Positions 16,507-26,307 of a stretch of DNA of 64,000 nt are shown here, in pieces (position 1 is the stretch's first letter; each line of letters starts with the position of its first letter). Origin of the DNA: Candidatus Methanophagaceae archaeon (lineage in GTDB: Archaea; Halobacteriota; Syntropharchaeia; Alkanophagales; Methanospirareceae); assembly GCA_003194435.1 (NCBI GenBank), contig PQXC01000009.1:1-64000 (forward strand). The letters run 5' to 3'. The position numbers and the translations under genes were made by a program. The notes under the pieces are model-generated. The model saw only the letters and a list, made by a program, of their open reading frames with translations, did not search any database and was not told the DNA's origin.

Positions 16507-17331
16507 TTAACCCCTTATTCTACATCCAATTACTATACTGAAGAGGATTAAGAATAAAAAAGCGATGATGAAGAGAAGAGGGCTGAAGAGCGTGTGGAAG
16601 AAACCGGTTGCGGTTGCTTCATCATAACTGTTCGCGATCAAGATTAGAAATACGATTCTGAGGATGTTTGCAAAGATGGCAAAGAGGATAGCAGCGAAGA
16701 CGAGCGCGACCTTTTTATACCAGTTGCATTTGAGTAGATAGACAAAGAGTACAGATAATGCCAGCAGAGCAATCACCGAATTCATACCACTGCAAGGCAG
16801 ACCCACAACCAGGGTGCTATTTCTCAGGTGTATCTCTGCTCCAATTCGCTCAACCGGGACGCCAAGCTGCGTGATTATCAACGTCGAATACGTGACTGCG
16901 ATGGTCTGCATCTGCAAAGCGATCTTATCAAGCAATACGCCAGGAGGAGGGATAGCGAAGATGAGAAACACGACAGGGAAGATAAGAGAACGCATAACTG
17001 CTCTGCCGTACAGATACAGGATTAGCCCGCTTATAGTGAATAAGAACGATAGAGCGCCTAAAGAGGGTATATCTTTGAAGTATCCGAGAACGAGAAGAGC
17101 GAGCCCAAGTGAGAGTATGCCGAATCCGGGTTTATAAGGCTGCTCCTCTATCACCCCTGAGCTGCTGAGATTCTTCCACGCGATGAGCGCAGCAATAACA
17201 GGGATTAAGAACCCATGAGAGTAAAAAGGGTTGTTCATCCAGTTATTTACCAGCCATGTCATGATATTGAGATATAAAATACCAATACCGATACCGATGG
17301 CTAAGAGAAGAAGTAGAAGCCTGTAGTTCAT
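16507..17331 (-). CDS. Archaeosortase/exosortase family transpeptidase
   Basis: A 274-aa protein with eight or more transmembrane segments. The catalytic triad positions of the family are visible: Cys180 in VVGLPCSGMNSV, Arg225 in ANILRIVFL and His246 in GFFHTLFSP. Such enzymes cleave short C-terminal tripartite signals on exported proteins and are thought to attach them to a lipid. The gene lies 14 bases after the papain-like protease whose C-terminus ends in such a signal, and before the EpsI-like gene. The adjacency identifies the protease as its likely dedicated substrate. The subtype is not assigned; it is probably distinct from the ArtA enzyme expected for the PGF-CTERM protein at 42686. 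Confidence 0.92.
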   Translation of the reverse strand: MNYRLLLLLLAIGIGIGILYLNIMTWLVNNWMNNPFYSHGFLIPVIAALIAWKNLSSSGVIEEQPYKPGFGILSLGLALLVLGYFKDIPSLGALSFLFTISGLILYLYGRAVMRSLIFPVVFLIFAIPPPGVLLDKIALQMQTIAVTYSTLIITQLGVPVERIGAEIHLRNSTLVVGLPCSGMNSVIALLALSVLFVYLLKCNWYKKVALVFAAILFAIFANILRIVFLILIANSYDEATATGFFHTLFSPLLFIIAFLFLILFSIVIGCRIRG

Positions 17332-17345
17332 TACTGATCATCTCT

Positions 17346-19214
17346 TCAGTATTGATGTTGATGTTGATATAGATAGCCCATAAACATAAGCAGCAGCAAA
17401 CCAATGGAGAGCAGCAAAAACGAGGGGAGTTCAGGGATGCATGGCACCGCGGTATCCTCTGTCTCGGTGTAATCGTAACAGCATGTACAGCCTTCATCAG
17501 CCGGGTAATCAATATGGCTGTCACCATCGTTATCGGTACCATCACAGCATGCCGGGCAATCATTGAAGCACCAATCATGCCCCTGTGAAGAGCTATGCCA
17601 TGATTTACCGCCTGTAGCACCACCATTACCATTTATACACTCGTAACAGGATACATTTGTTGCTATTATGCTACCTGTGCAGTTCGTTGAGCTGTAGCAG
17701 TTACCGAGGCACTCTTCTGGACTCACCCTTGCCCTTATCCCGATATCGGTGAGTGAGCCACCAATGCTGAGCTTCGTGAATGTTTTTCCATTACCACTCA
17801 CATAGCTCTCCCCTGAACCCTCTGCATGCCAGTCACTGTAATATTCATCGCCGGACGATAGGTAATCCATCGGTATCGGATAGTTATATCCAGAGGCGGT
17901 GAATTTGATCTGGACCACAAAATCGTCACCCTTAACCACAGTTATTGGTGTGTTCAAGCTGACCGAATAGTAGCCCACCTCTTCTGTTGTCCCATTCTGG
18001 TATCCAAGTTGATTGGAGAATGTGTACGGTGAACTATCACTTATATTATCGAATATCCTGATTTCATACTGCATATTATCATCAACAGCCCAGAAATCAA
18101 CCGATCGCAATTGACCACTCTGAGCAGGTATGAAACGCACTGCACCCCACGCCGTGTTCGTCCCCATACCACAACAGTAGCCCATCCATCCATATTCATC
18201 ATGGTAATACAACTGAATACCGCCATCGTTACAGGATGTGATAGCACTGGTGTAGTCCCCGATATTCGCAGCGCCATAGGCGACCCACGCACAGCCGGGA
18301 TAAGGTCCGTGAGCACCCCAGTCCGTCCCCCAGCTGTTCTTTATCAACCACGCACCGCTACCTCTTGAATAGGGCAAGGAATCATTCCACCCTATTATCT
18401 GTATCGCATGGTTTGGCTCATCAGCACCCCAGTACTCATAGACCCCGCTGTCATAAGCATAAAATCCCGGATCGCCCGCATACATGGTTGAGTACACCGG
18501 TCCATAATTCAATATTGCTGCTTTGATCTTTTCTATTTCCGTCTCTCCTCTGCTACCAGTGATGACCCTCCAGTTATCTACATTCTTGATGATGGAACAG
18601 TTGTAGCAGGCTGTTCCGTGTGCCACATAGGGGTGACAGGATTCATTACCCACACCCTTCTTTGTGAGATAGTTTGTACTTATGCGTGAATTCCCACCAT
18701 TACAAAACCGATTCCAGATGTTGCAGTCTCCAGCTTCCTGTTCTGAGAAGTCACTCTGAGTGGAGTCCGCGATTGCTACGTCCGATTCAATATCGGCAAT
18801 AGCGGCGAAAAGCCAGCAGCTACCACATGTGTACTGGTTCTTTACCGGTGTGACATATCCAAGTGCCATAGCGTCATAGGCGGATGGCATTCCGGTGGTC
18901 AGTCGCATTGTACTTCTTTGAACTGCACCTGCATCTATGGTACGGAAGGAACGGAAACTGACATTTGGTGGTAAAGTGCCTACAGGTGGCTTCGGCGGTC
19001 GGTATCCCATGAGTTGCGATATCTCTTCTGGTGTTAGTCCAGTTATCCAGTTCTTTGCGACTTTGTAGTGAAAACCCGAACTATTAATTCTCTGCTGTAA
19101 CTTTTGTAATTGTGACTCTTCGATTGGTGTTTTCTCTGAAGTTGAAGTTACCGTTGTAATCACCGCTGAGAATAAAAACAGCAGCAGTAATACAGTTGTT
19201 AATATTTTCTTCAT
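17346..19214 (-). CDS. Exported papain-family (C1) cysteine protease with C-terminal sorting signal
   Basis: A 622-aa protein. Residues 1-26 form a signal peptide, and 45-75 resemble an inhibitory propeptide (NWITGLTPEEISQLMGY). The C1 peptidase domain has Gln127 and catalytic Cys133 (NQYTCGSCW), PNHAIQIIGW for the histidine and WLIKNSWGTDWG for the asparagine. A beta-rich module (about 350-500) follows, then a Cys-rich part with CDGTDNDGDSHIDYPADEGC, a MopE-like Asp-rich calcium motif. The end, CIPELPSFLLLSIGLLLLMF plus a short polar tail, is a PEP/PEF-CTERM-like tripartite signal. First gene of the operon with the archaeosortase and EpsI-like genes. Likely a surface-anchored protease. Confidence 0.92.
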   Translation of the reverse strand: MKKILTTVLLLLFLFSAVITTVTSTSEKTPIEESQLQKLQQRINSSGFHYKVAKNWITGLTPEEISQLMGYRPPKPPVGTLPPNVSFRSFRTIDAGAVQRSTMRLTTGMPSAYDAMALGYVTPVKNQYTCGSCWLFAAIADIESDVAIADSTQSDFSEQEAGDCNIWNRFCNGGNSRISTNYLTKKGVGNESCHPYVAHGTACYNCSIIKNVDNWRVITGSRGETEIEKIKAAILNYGPVYSTMYAGDPGFYAYDSGVYEYWGADEPNHAIQIIGWNDSLPYSRGSGAWLIKNSWGTDWGAHGPYPGCAWVAYGAANIGDYTSAITSCNDGGIQLYYHDEYGWMGYCCGMGTNTAWGAVRFIPAQSGQLRSVDFWAVDDNMQYEIRIFDNISDSSPYTFSNQLGYQNGTTEEVGYYSVSLNTPITVVKGDDFVVQIKFTASGYNYPIPMDYLSSGDEYYSDWHAEGSGESYVSGNGKTFTKLSIGGSLTDIGIRARVSPEECLGNCYSSTNCTGSIIATNVSCYECINGNGGATGGKSWHSSSQGHDWCFNDCPACCDGTDNDGDSHIDYPADEGCTCCYDYTETEDTAVPCIPELPSFLLLSIGLLLLMFMGYLYQHQHQY

Positions 19215-19632
19215 TTCTGTTCACAATTTTAAATCAGTGCAAAATAAAAGTTCCTATTATGTCCATTTTTTTATCGAATATAAATAAGCTAAATGTTAAT
19301 TATCATTAAATTATGAAAAGCAAATTAATTAAAATGCCCCAAATGTGGCTACGAATTTGAGTATAACATAAGTGGATTCCTTTTGCTTCTTTTACAAGCA
19401 TAAGATGGGGGAACTCTGCGGAAACCTTCGGTTTCCTTGCCTCGTCTATCGGCTCGATCATCCCGAATTGCCTTCGGCAACCTCTGCCGTCCTCACTTGC
19501 TCTCTATATAGCCTTACGTTGCCACGAGAGGCATTTCCGGGTCATTAAAGTATTAAAGTATTTATTATGAGAGAATAAGCGTTTATATAGTGAAGAGAAT
19601 AAATAGAATATGGGATAAGGAGGTAGAGAGCA
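19215..19632. other. AT-rich intergenic region with zinc-ribbon fragment and two CCTTCGG hairpins
   Basis: This 418-base gap separates two divergent genes. Plus-strand bases from about 19331 encode LIKCPKCGYEFEYNISGF then run to a stop, the opening of a common archaeal zinc-ribbon protein without the rest. From 19418 to 19490 two small perfect hairpins occur, GGAAACC-TTC-GGTTTCC and TTGCC-TTC-GGCAA. The minus strand is open across the hairpins for some 60 codons, but no family is recognised. Either a decayed gene or a small RNA is possible. The htpX promoter presumably lies near 19560-19600 (GCGTTTATATAGTG). Confidence 0.35.
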
Positions 19633-20547
19633 ATGAAAATGAAGAGGAAGGAATGGTACGGGAAGGATATGGGATTGGCAGTGAGGATGGTGCTGACCAC
19701 GGGCTTATTGATACTCGTCTATCTCGCATTCCTTACAATTTTAGCGCAGTTTGTGGAGTTCTTTCCATTGCTGGTAATCGCTGCGATATTCCTCTTCGCT
19801 CAGTATTACTTCGCTGATAAGCTCGTTCTCTGGAGCACAGGTGCAAAGATAGTATCAAGGGAGGAGAGACCGGAATTACATACGATAATAGAGCGGTTAT
19901 GTAACTTAGCAAATTTACCGAAGCCACGTGTCGCGGTCATAGATACGCCGATACCCAATGCCTTTGCTACCGGCAGGAGTCAGAAGAAGGCGGTTGTCGC
20001 AGTCACAACAGGGCTGTTGAGTAGATTGAACAATGAGGAGCTGGAGGGCGTGCTGGGGCACGAACTCACGCACATAAAGAACCGCGATGTGCTCGTGATA
20101 ACAGTTGCAAGCTTCTTATCCACTGTGGCATGGTTTGTAATGCGATTCTCCTTTTACTCCTCTCTCTTCCGCGCGGGTAGCAGGGACAGGAGCGCTGGTG
20201 CTGCCGTTCTCATATTCATCGTCTCTCTACTCGTATGGCTCGTCAGTTTCCTCTTGATCAGAGCGCTCTCGCGGTATCGCGAGTTCGCAGCGGACAGAGG
20301 CTCGGCAATCATCACGGGTAACCCCTCTGCTCTTATTTCCGCATTATTAAAGATAAGCGGGCAGATGAAACGTGTTCCATCAGAAGACCTGCGCGAGGTG
20401 GAGGGCATGAACGCATTCTTCATCATACCAGCTATATCAGGTGATACACTCATGAGCCTGTTCTCAACGCATCCGCCACTTGAGAAGAGGATTGAGCGAT
20501 TGAGCGCGCTGGAGCGTGCGATGGAAGGCTTCCATGAGATTTATTGA
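19633..20547 (+). CDS. htpX: HtpX-like zinc metalloprotease (M48)
   Basis: A membrane-embedded protease for quality control of misfolded membrane proteins. The 304-aa protein has two N-terminal transmembrane segments, the zinc site HELTHIKNRD, a second hydrophobic pair, the third-ligand region RYREFAADRGSA, and the C-terminal FSTHPPLEKRIERL typical of HtpX. AAGGAGGTAG stands before ATG 19633. The 3' end overlaps the PspAB gene by 14 bases, and the pair is a known archaeal/actinobacterial stress-linked gene couple. Confidence 0.95.
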   Translation: MKMKRKEWYGKDMGLAVRMVLTTGLLILVYLAFLTILAQFVEFFPLLVIAAIFLFAQYYFADKLVLWSTGAKIVSREERPELHTIIERLCNLANLPKPRVAVIDTPIPNAFATGRSQKKAVVAVTTGLLSRLNNEELEGVLGHELTHIKNRDVLVITVASFLSTVAWFVMRFSFYSSLFRAGSRDRSAGAAVLIFIVSLLVWLVSFLLIRALSRYREFAADRGSAIITGNPSALISALLKISGQMKRVPSEDLREVEGMNAFFIIPAISGDTLMSLFSTHPPLEKRIERLSALERAMEGFHEIY

Positions 20548-21103
20548 TGCCTTACTGGGGCGAGTAAGACCAGCGGCGTCGAAGACCGAAGCACTGTTCA
20601 GTATCACTACCGCATACACCACACTGGAGACGAAGCTGGATATCTTTCATGCCGATGTAGCAGGTATATGCTTCAAGATAATACCATCCACAACTTTTGA
20701 ACGGTTGAGAGCGGACCTGGGCGAGCTATTGACACTAACGAAGCGTGAAACGGCGACGGAATATAAGATGGTGAAGGATTCTTTTGGCTATCTATGGATA
20801 GTGCTCAGGGACAAGGATTTTGAGGACATAGTCACCACCATGCATCTAATCTCCAATACACTGATTGAGAATGGATTTGGAGAATCGCTATTGAGCTCGG
20901 TATTCAAATTTAAGAAACGGGATAAAGTCATATACATGATATACAATTATAAGAGTGGTAATTTTTATCCCTTTATACCTATGGGGGATGGCAGGCAGAG
21001 GGACGAGCAGTATGAGTTAAAGCTGGGCACATTGCTGCGTAACGAGCTGCCTGTGGAGCGCGATATAGAGAAGTGGTATCCGATGTGGGATATTCCGTTG
21101 TAG
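20534..21103 (+). CDS. PspAB-like protein (PspA-associated)
   Basis: A 189-aa soluble alpha/beta protein beginning MRFIDALLGR, overlapping the htpX stop. The sequence (ITTAYTTLETKLDIFHADVAGICFK, then GFGESLLSSVFKF and a final EKWYPMWDIPL) corresponds to the PspA-associated PspAB family, usually encoded beside htpX. A role in envelope-stress response with HtpX is inferred from context; no enzymatic motif is evident. GGAAGG inside the htpX 3' end favours ATG 20534 over the track's 20516. PspA itself is not in the window. Confidence 0.8.
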   Translation: MRFIDALLGRVRPAASKTEALFSITTAYTTLETKLDIFHADVAGICFKIIPSTTFERLRADLGELLTLTKRETATEYKMVKDSFGYLWIVLRDKDFEDIVTTMHLISNTLIENGFGESLLSSVFKFKKRDKVIYMIYNYKSGNFYPFIPMGDGRQRDEQYELKLGTLLRNELPVERDIEKWYPMWDIPL

Positions 21104-21123
21104 CGCAGTAGCGCAGCATAGAT

Positions 21124-22251
21124 ATGAGGGTGATACTGCATGTGGATATGGACAGTTTCTTCTCTGCCATTGAAGTGAGAGAACATCCGGAGTTGAAAGG
21201 GCTGCCGGTGGTTGTTGGTGGTAATGTGGGTGATGCGGGCATCGAGAGTGGTAAGATAAGGGGCGTTGTGAGCACATGCTCGTATGAAGCCCGTAAATAT
21301 GGTATCCATTCTGCAATGGCGTTATCAAGAGCATATAAACTCTGCCCTGATGCGAAGTTCCTGCCCGTGAACATGCAATTATACAGGCGTGTCTCCGCAG
21401 CGATAATGGCTATCCTCCGTGCTCAAGCCGATAAGATGGAGCAGGTGAGTATAGATGAGGCGTTCCTTGATATCAGTTCAAGGGTGCGAGACTGGACAGA
21501 GGCTCGAGCTTATGCGGAGCGAATAAAGGCTGAGATATGGGCTAAAGAGAGATTGACATGCTCAATCGGTGTGGCACCGAACAAGACGATAGCCAAAATA
21601 GCCTCGGATTTCGAGAAGCCGGATGGTCTGACGGTGGTAGAAGATTGTAATGCGAAGGAATTCTTAGCTCCTTTACCCGTGAAGTGCATCCCGGGCGTGG
21701 GACCGAAGACGGAGAATATACTCAAGCAAATGGGCATCCTCAAGATAGGGCAACTTGCCAGTGCCGATGTCCAGTCACTCGTAGCCCGGCTGGGTAAATA
21801 TGGCGAACGACTCCATCTAATTGCAAATGGGATAGACGATAGCGATGTGGAACCAGCGTATGAGCGCAAATCGGTGAGCAGGGAGAGGACATTCACAGAG
21901 GACACAGATGATATGACGATGTTGGAGGAGCGTGTGGAGGAATTGGCGTATGAACTTCATAAGGCGCTGAAAACAGAAGGTCTTGTATTCAGGACGGTTG
22001 GTATAAAGGTGAAATACGAGGATTTCACAGTGATAACGAGAGCGAAGACGTTGGGTGCATTTCATTCCGACCTGGAGACACTCAAGCGGATAGCAAAAGA
22101 ACTGATGATGGGTGTGAATGCGAAAAGAGAGGGAAAGGAGAAGAGAAAGAAAATAAGATTGGTTGGTGTTCGTGTCTCGAACTTGTCGTTGCTGGACTAT
22201 CGGCAGCGGCGATTGGTCGGGCTCACTCTCACTCCACCTTCGGCGTATTAG
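21124..22251 (+). CDS. dinB: Y-family DNA polymerase IV
   Basis: A 375-aa translesion polymerase. Catalytic acids are Asp8 in HVDMDSFF and Asp111-Glu112 in [11 protein letters not shown]. The finger motif [17 protein letters not shown] and the helix-hairpin-helix [17 protein letters not shown] follow, then the little-finger domain. The C-terminus lacks an obvious PIP box; the last residues are basic and then [12 protein letters not shown]. It follows pspAB by 20 bases in the same direction. Its end overlaps the convergent trpB2 by 23 bases. Confidence 0.96.
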   Translation: MRVILHVDMDSFFSAIEVREHPELKGLPVVVGGNVGDAGIESGKIRGVVSTCSYEARKYGIHSAMALSRAYKLCPDAKFLPVNMQLYRRVSAAIMAILRAQADKMEQVSIDEAFLDISSRVRDWTEARAYAERIKAEIWAKERLTCSIGVAPNKTIAKIASDFEKPDGLTVVEDCNAKEFLAPLPVKCIPGVGPKTENILKQMGILKIGQLASADVQSLVARLGKYGERLHLIANGIDDSDVEPAYERKSVSRERTFTEDTDDMTMLEERVEELAYELHKALKTEGLVFRTVGIKVKYEDFTVITRAKTLGAFHSDLETLKRIAKELMMGVNAKREGKEKRKKIRLVGVRVSNLSLLDYRQRRLVGLTLTPPSAY

Positions 22252-23587
22252 CCAGCGCCTGTTTCACCAGTTCCGCGGGATATTCGTAATCCACAAGCTT
22301 GCCATTCAGGTAGGCATCGTATGCACCCAGGTCGAAATGACCATGACCACTGTTATTGAAGTATATCACCTCTTCTTTTCCTTCTTCCTTGCATCTCAGC
22401 GCTTCATCTATAACCGCCTTCACCTCATGTGCGGTCTCTGGCGCTATGATAAAGCCTTCAGTTTCCGCGAATATCTTAGCCGCCTTGAATACTTCTGTCT
22501 GATGGTATGCCACCGCATCTATCCAGCCCTCATTCACCAGTTTGCAGAGCAGAGGTGCATCGCCGTGATATCTCAACCCACCTGCATGAATCGGCGGTGG
22601 TACGAATGTGTGACCAAGGGTGAACATCTTAAGTAAAGGAGTCATCCCTGCGCAATCGCCGAAATCGTATAGATACAGCCCTTTTGTCAGTGTCGGACAT
22701 GCCATCGGCTCACATGCTACTATCCGCAGGTCCGGTTTATCGCCCCTCAGCTTATCAGCAACGAACGGGAAGCAGGAGCCACAGAAGTTGCTGCCGCCGC
22801 CTACGCACCCGAATATGACATCAGGGTATTCATCTATCTGCTCAAATGCGCTTTTTGCCTCCAATCCTATCACCGTCTGGTGCAGCAGGACGTGATTGAG
22901 GACAGAGCCGAGCGCATAATGCGCATTATCATGTCCGGCAGCATCTTCCACCGCTTCTGAGATCGCAATCCCCAGGCTGCCGGAGGTATCAGGGTCATTC
23001 TGCAGATACTGCTGCCCAAATTTGGTATTCGTGCTTGGGCTTCGATACACCTCGGCATTCCAGGTCTCCATCATTACGCGCCTGTATGGCTTCTGGTCAT
23101 AACTCGCGGCAACCATATAGACTGTACAGCGCAGTCCGAAGAGCATACAGCCAAATGCAAGTGCAGAGCCCCACTGTCCCGCCCCTGTCTCTGTTGTTAT
23201 GCGTTCCGTTCCCTCCTTCATATTGTAGTATGCCTGTGCGACTGCAGTATTGGGCTTGTGACTCCCGGGTGGACTAACGCCCTCCCACTTGTAATAGATA
23301 CGAGCAGGTGTCTTCAACTTCTTTTCTAACCGGATAGCCCTGTAAAGCGGTGTGGGTCGCCATAACCGATAAACCTCCCTCACTTCCTCCGGTATTGGAA
23401 TCCACCGCTCTGTACTCGCCTCCTGCCTTATCAATTCCATAGGGAATATCGGTGCTAACTCCTCGGGCTTTACTGGCTCTTTCGTCACCGGATTTATCGG
23501 TGGGTCCAGCGGTGAAGGCAGGTCCGCCTGTATATTGTACCACGCTCGTGGTATATCCTCCTCACTCAGTAATATCTTCTCGTTCAT
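22229..23587 (-). CDS. trpB2: Tryptophan synthase beta chain, TrpB2 type
   Basis: A PLP enzyme that joins indole and serine. The 452-aa length, the N-terminal extension ([17 protein letters not shown]) and the motif [19 protein letters not shown], with the PLP lysine, mark the TrpB2 subgroup rather than TrpB1. The glycine-rich [11 protein letters not shown] cradles the cofactor phosphate. TrpB2 proteins usually lack a TrpA partner and may salvage indole or act on related substrates, and no trp operon genes are adjacent here. TrpB2 is common in archaea. Confidence 0.93.
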   Translation of the reverse strand: MNEKILLSEEDIPRAWYNIQADLPSPLDPPINPVTKEPVKPEELAPIFPMELIRQEASTERWIPIPEEVREVYRLWRPTPLYRAIRLEKKLKTPARIYYKWEGVSPPGSHKPNTAVAQAYYNMKEGTERITTETGAGQWGSALAFGCMLFGLRCTVYMVAASYDQKPYRRVMMETWNAEVYRSPSTNTKFGQQYLQNDPDTSGSLGIAISEAVEDAAGHDNAHYALGSVLNHVLLHQTVIGLEAKSAFEQIDEYPDVIFGCVGGGSNFCGSCFPFVADKLRGDKPDLRIVACEPMACPTLTKGLYLYDFGDCAGMTPLLKMFTLGHTFVPPPIHAGGLRYHGDAPLLCKLVNEGWIDAVAYHQTEVFKAAKIFAETEGFIIAPETAHEVKAVIDEALRCKEEGKEEVIYFNNSGHGHFDLGAYDAYLNGKLVDYEYPAELVKQALANTPKVE

Positions 23588-23683
23588 TTCTCACTTACCT
23601 CGCTTCTCACTTCACTTTTCTTCTTTTATTTTAATAAGTTAATGTAATGTAACCTCCTTTAACTTAAAAATAAAAATAAAACC

Positions 23684-25207
23684 CTAAAGCCTCAGTTTCC
23701 ACTCCCATTTCCTTCGTTTTCCTATCAATTTGCTTATCTCATCACTCGTTACCATCCCTATGACCCTCCTCTCGCGATTTATAACCGGCAATGCAGATAT
23801 GTTATACCGCTCCAGCTTCCTTATCACCAGTTCCAGCGGCTCATTCTCATCTGTTGTTATCACTCTCCGTGTCATTATCTCCGCCAGACCCTCATGTCGC
23901 TGTGCAACTGCGGTTGATATATCCCATGCTGTTACTATCCCACTCAATCGCCCATCATCTGTCACCACCGGTATATGAGTGAATTGTGTATCCATTATCA
24001 GCTTTGCTGCATCTGCTATGGTCGCTTTCTCACTTATCGTCTTCACTTCCTTTATCATCACATCCTTGACAAGCGGTAGCTCCTTGGTCTGTTTCATCGG
24101 TCTAAAGATGGTGTCCCGTGGCAGTCGTTCGGAAGGCAGAGCGAGCAGGAACTCACCCGTTTCTATCCGCCTCTTCAACTCCTTCGCCACTCTATCCGCC
24201 ATGTAGAAACTGGATAGCGGCGAGGTTGGCACTTCTTTACCCTCTATCTCTATCATGCCCGATTTTAACTCCTCATAAGTCACCTCCCTCAGCACTGGTC
24301 GGTCTCGTCTGCAAATGCCATAATCCAGCACTTCCGTCTTGATCTCCGCATCTATTATTCCCGTATTCTTCGCTATTCGCTCATTCAATATCGGTATAGG
24401 AATCCCGATGCCTACATAGAGTGTCACACCGTACCCGAAGAAGGTAGCTCCACGCAGAAATTCCGGCTCCATATCCTTCAGGTTACCAGTGACCATAAGT
24501 GTAGCGAAGCGGCTAACAGGGTTATGTTGTGTTCCCGCACCCACCACATAGCCCCTCGCACCTGATAGAAATATCCGCGTACCCGGACCTATGGTCTCAA
24601 ACTCAGGGTCGTTTATGAGCGGTGAGAGCGCACCGGAACCAGAATAATTTACATTTCGATAATTTGGGAGCAATGTGCCCATATAAGTATATAAAGTGCG
24701 GTCTGTTGAGTTAGTTGCTGCGATATAACGCTGTGATGCGTTTCTTGGATTCACCATTATCGCCTGATTCAGGTCTTCCATCGTGAGTGTGGTCTCTATC
24801 TCCTTGCGCGGATAGCAATCGGTGCCATAGGCAGTAGCCCGCATCTCTATCTGCTTACCTGATACTAAATCCTCTATTACATGCCCGCCGCCGTATTCCT
24901 CTCCTTTATCTTCTGATAACTGCGCAGCACCCAGATAAGCGTCAACCGCCGCGATACCGGTATACGCTTCCACTTCATTTAGCCATACCCGCTGCATCTT
25001 TATCGGCGGGTCCGCATGTCCGAAATTGATAAAGACACCAGAGGAGCACATAGGACCGAAAGTGCCAGTGGTGACAACATCTACCTCCCTGGCTGCCTTC
25101 TCCGCACCCAGCTCCTCCACTATCTCACTCATCCTATCCGCGGTGACCACGCAAACGCTGCCATCTCTGATTCTCTCGTTTATCTCCTCTATGCTCTTCT
25201 CTACCAT
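23684..25207 (-). CDS. DUF39 L-aspartate semialdehyde sulfurtransferase with two CBS domains
   Basis: A 507-aa protein. Residues 1-360 form the DUF39 domain (homocysteine biosynthesis family, MA1821-like), which with a ferredoxin partner converts aspartate semialdehyde to homocysteine. The persulfide-forming cysteine is probably in TGTFGPMCSSG near residue 54. Residues about 385-500 form two CBS domains (MIKEVKTISEKATIADAAKL; TDENEPLELVIRKLERY), expected to bind adenine nucleotides and regulate activity. The NIL/ferredoxin partner (MA1822-like) is not adjacent. It belongs to the same pathway as the aspartate kinase at 7981. The family is firm; the exact reaction is by homology. Confidence 0.9.
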   Translation of the reverse strand: MVEKSIEEINERIRDGSVCVVTADRMSEIVEELGAEKAAREVDVVTTGTFGPMCSSGVFINFGHADPPIKMQRVWLNEVEAYTGIAAVDAYLGAAQLSEDKGEEYGGGHVIEDLVSGKQIEMRATAYGTDCYPRKEIETTLTMEDLNQAIMVNPRNASQRYIAATNSTDRTLYTYMGTLLPNYRNVNYSGSGALSPLINDPEFETIGPGTRIFLSGARGYVVGAGTQHNPVSRFATLMVTGNLKDMEPEFLRGATFFGYGVTLYVGIGIPIPILNERIAKNTGIIDAEIKTEVLDYGICRRDRPVLREVTYEELKSGMIEIEGKEVPTSPLSSFYMADRVAKELKRRIETGEFLLALPSERLPRDTIFRPMKQTKELPLVKDVMIKEVKTISEKATIADAAKLIMDTQFTHIPVVTDDGRLSGIVTAWDISTAVAQRHEGLAEIMTRRVITTDENEPLELVIRKLERYNISALPVINRERRVIGMVTSDEISKLIGKRRKWEWKLRL

Positions 25208-25257
25208 GCATAAGAGGATAGCAAAGCAATGCCTTATAACTTATGGTTTTTTCCCAC

Positions 25258-26265
25258 TCATAAAAATATATCCATGAGCAGATATGCAATACCGCCGATT
25301 ATTGCAGCCAGCGGGATGGTAATCACCCAGGCAATGACCATCTTCTCCACCTCCGTCCATCTGATCCTGCGTAGACTCTGGAAGAAAGTGCCACCGATGA
25401 CCGAAGAAGCAATCACATGGGTCGTGCTCGCAGGCATACCTCGCAAACTCATCAGTACCACAGCAACTGCCGCACCAGTCTCCGCAGAGAAGCCATGCTT
25501 CGGCTCCAGCCTCGTCAATTTCCAGCCCAGGGTCTTCATTACCCGCCATCCGAAGAAGAAAGTCCCCAGCCCCATCACGAGACCACAACCCAGTTTTACC
25601 CATAAAGGTACTGCGAATCGTGGTATCAAACCGCCGGTGAGAAGTGCCATTGTGATTACACCCATTGCGTTCTGTGCATCGTTCATACCATGACTGAACG
25701 CCATAAAAGAAGCGGATATGATCTGCAGTTTCTTGAACACCCTCTCAGTGCTGGTATCCGGTATGTTGCGGAAGAGAAGGAAGAGCACCCAGCTGACGAT
25801 GGAGAAGAGGACCGCACCCGCGATAAAACCACCAAGCGGTCCTAACACGATTGCGAGAAATACACGGTCATTAAGGATATGCCAATTTATTATCCCTGAA
25901 CCACCTGCGAGGATGCCCGCACCAAGGAGACCACCTACAAGCGAATGACTCACGCTAATAGGTATGCCAAAAGCGGTACAGATAAATGTCCATATCACCG
26001 CTCCAGTGATACCCGCAGCGATAATAACCAGTGTCATGCCCTCTGGCGAGACTATCCCCTTACCTATGGTCTCAGCTACCCTTGTAGAGATGCATGCACC
26101 CACGAGGTTGAATATACTGGCGAGAATTAATGCGTTCATTGGTGTAAGTGCCTTCGTAGCTGTGACTGTGGCGATAGCATTCGCTCTGTCGTTTGCACCG
26201 TTCAGGAAGTCATAACACAACGCTAACACTATTATGATAATAACAAGAATGAGAGAAGCGGACAT
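25258..26265 (-). CDS. pit: PiT-family inorganic phosphate permease
   Basis: A 335-aa transporter with ten or so transmembrane segments in two homologous halves. The N-terminal signature DFLNGANDRANAIATV and its second-half counterpart FSHGMNDAQNAMGVI (GxND motifs) define PiT cation-phosphate symporters, and SVSHSLVGGLLGAG is likewise typical. A DUF47 regulator gene precedes it on the same strand across a 42-base gap with a GATCGGA/TCCGATC hairpin. This pairing is standard for PiT transporters. Confidence 0.95.
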   Translation of the reverse strand: MSASLILVIIIIVLALCYDFLNGANDRANAIATVTATKALTPMNALILASIFNLVGACISTRVAETIGKGIVSPEGMTLVIIAAGITGAVIWTFICTAFGIPISVSHSLVGGLLGAGILAGGSGIINWHILNDRVFLAIVLGPLGGFIAGAVLFSIVSWVLFLLFRNIPDTSTERVFKKLQIISASFMAFSHGMNDAQNAMGVITMALLTGGLIPRFAVPLWVKLGCGLVMGLGTFFFGWRVMKTLGWKLTRLEPKHGFSAETGAAVAVVLMSLRGMPASTTHVIASSVIGGTFFQSLRRIRWTEVEKMVIAWVITIPLAAIIGGIAYLLMDIFL

Positions 26266-26285
26266 CTGGCTCAGGTCAGGGCTCA

Positions 26286-26304
26286 GATCGGATCAGGTCC
26301 GATC
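26286..26304 (-). promoter_or_regulatory. Inverted repeat between the DUF47 and pit genes
   Basis: GATCGGA-TCAGG-TCCGATC forms a perfect seven-pair stem in the 42-base spacer, surrounded by further GATCA/CTCAG repeats. It could be an RNA hairpin influencing the downstream pit gene or a protein-binding site. No T-tract follows on the transcribed strand, so it is not a classical terminator. Confidence 0.4.
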
Positions 26305-26307
26305 AGA

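Noticed and set aside
22163-22636. 157-aa plus-strand ORF after dinB
   Set aside because: Mostly antisense of trpB2, with Phe/Cys/His-rich shadow composition.
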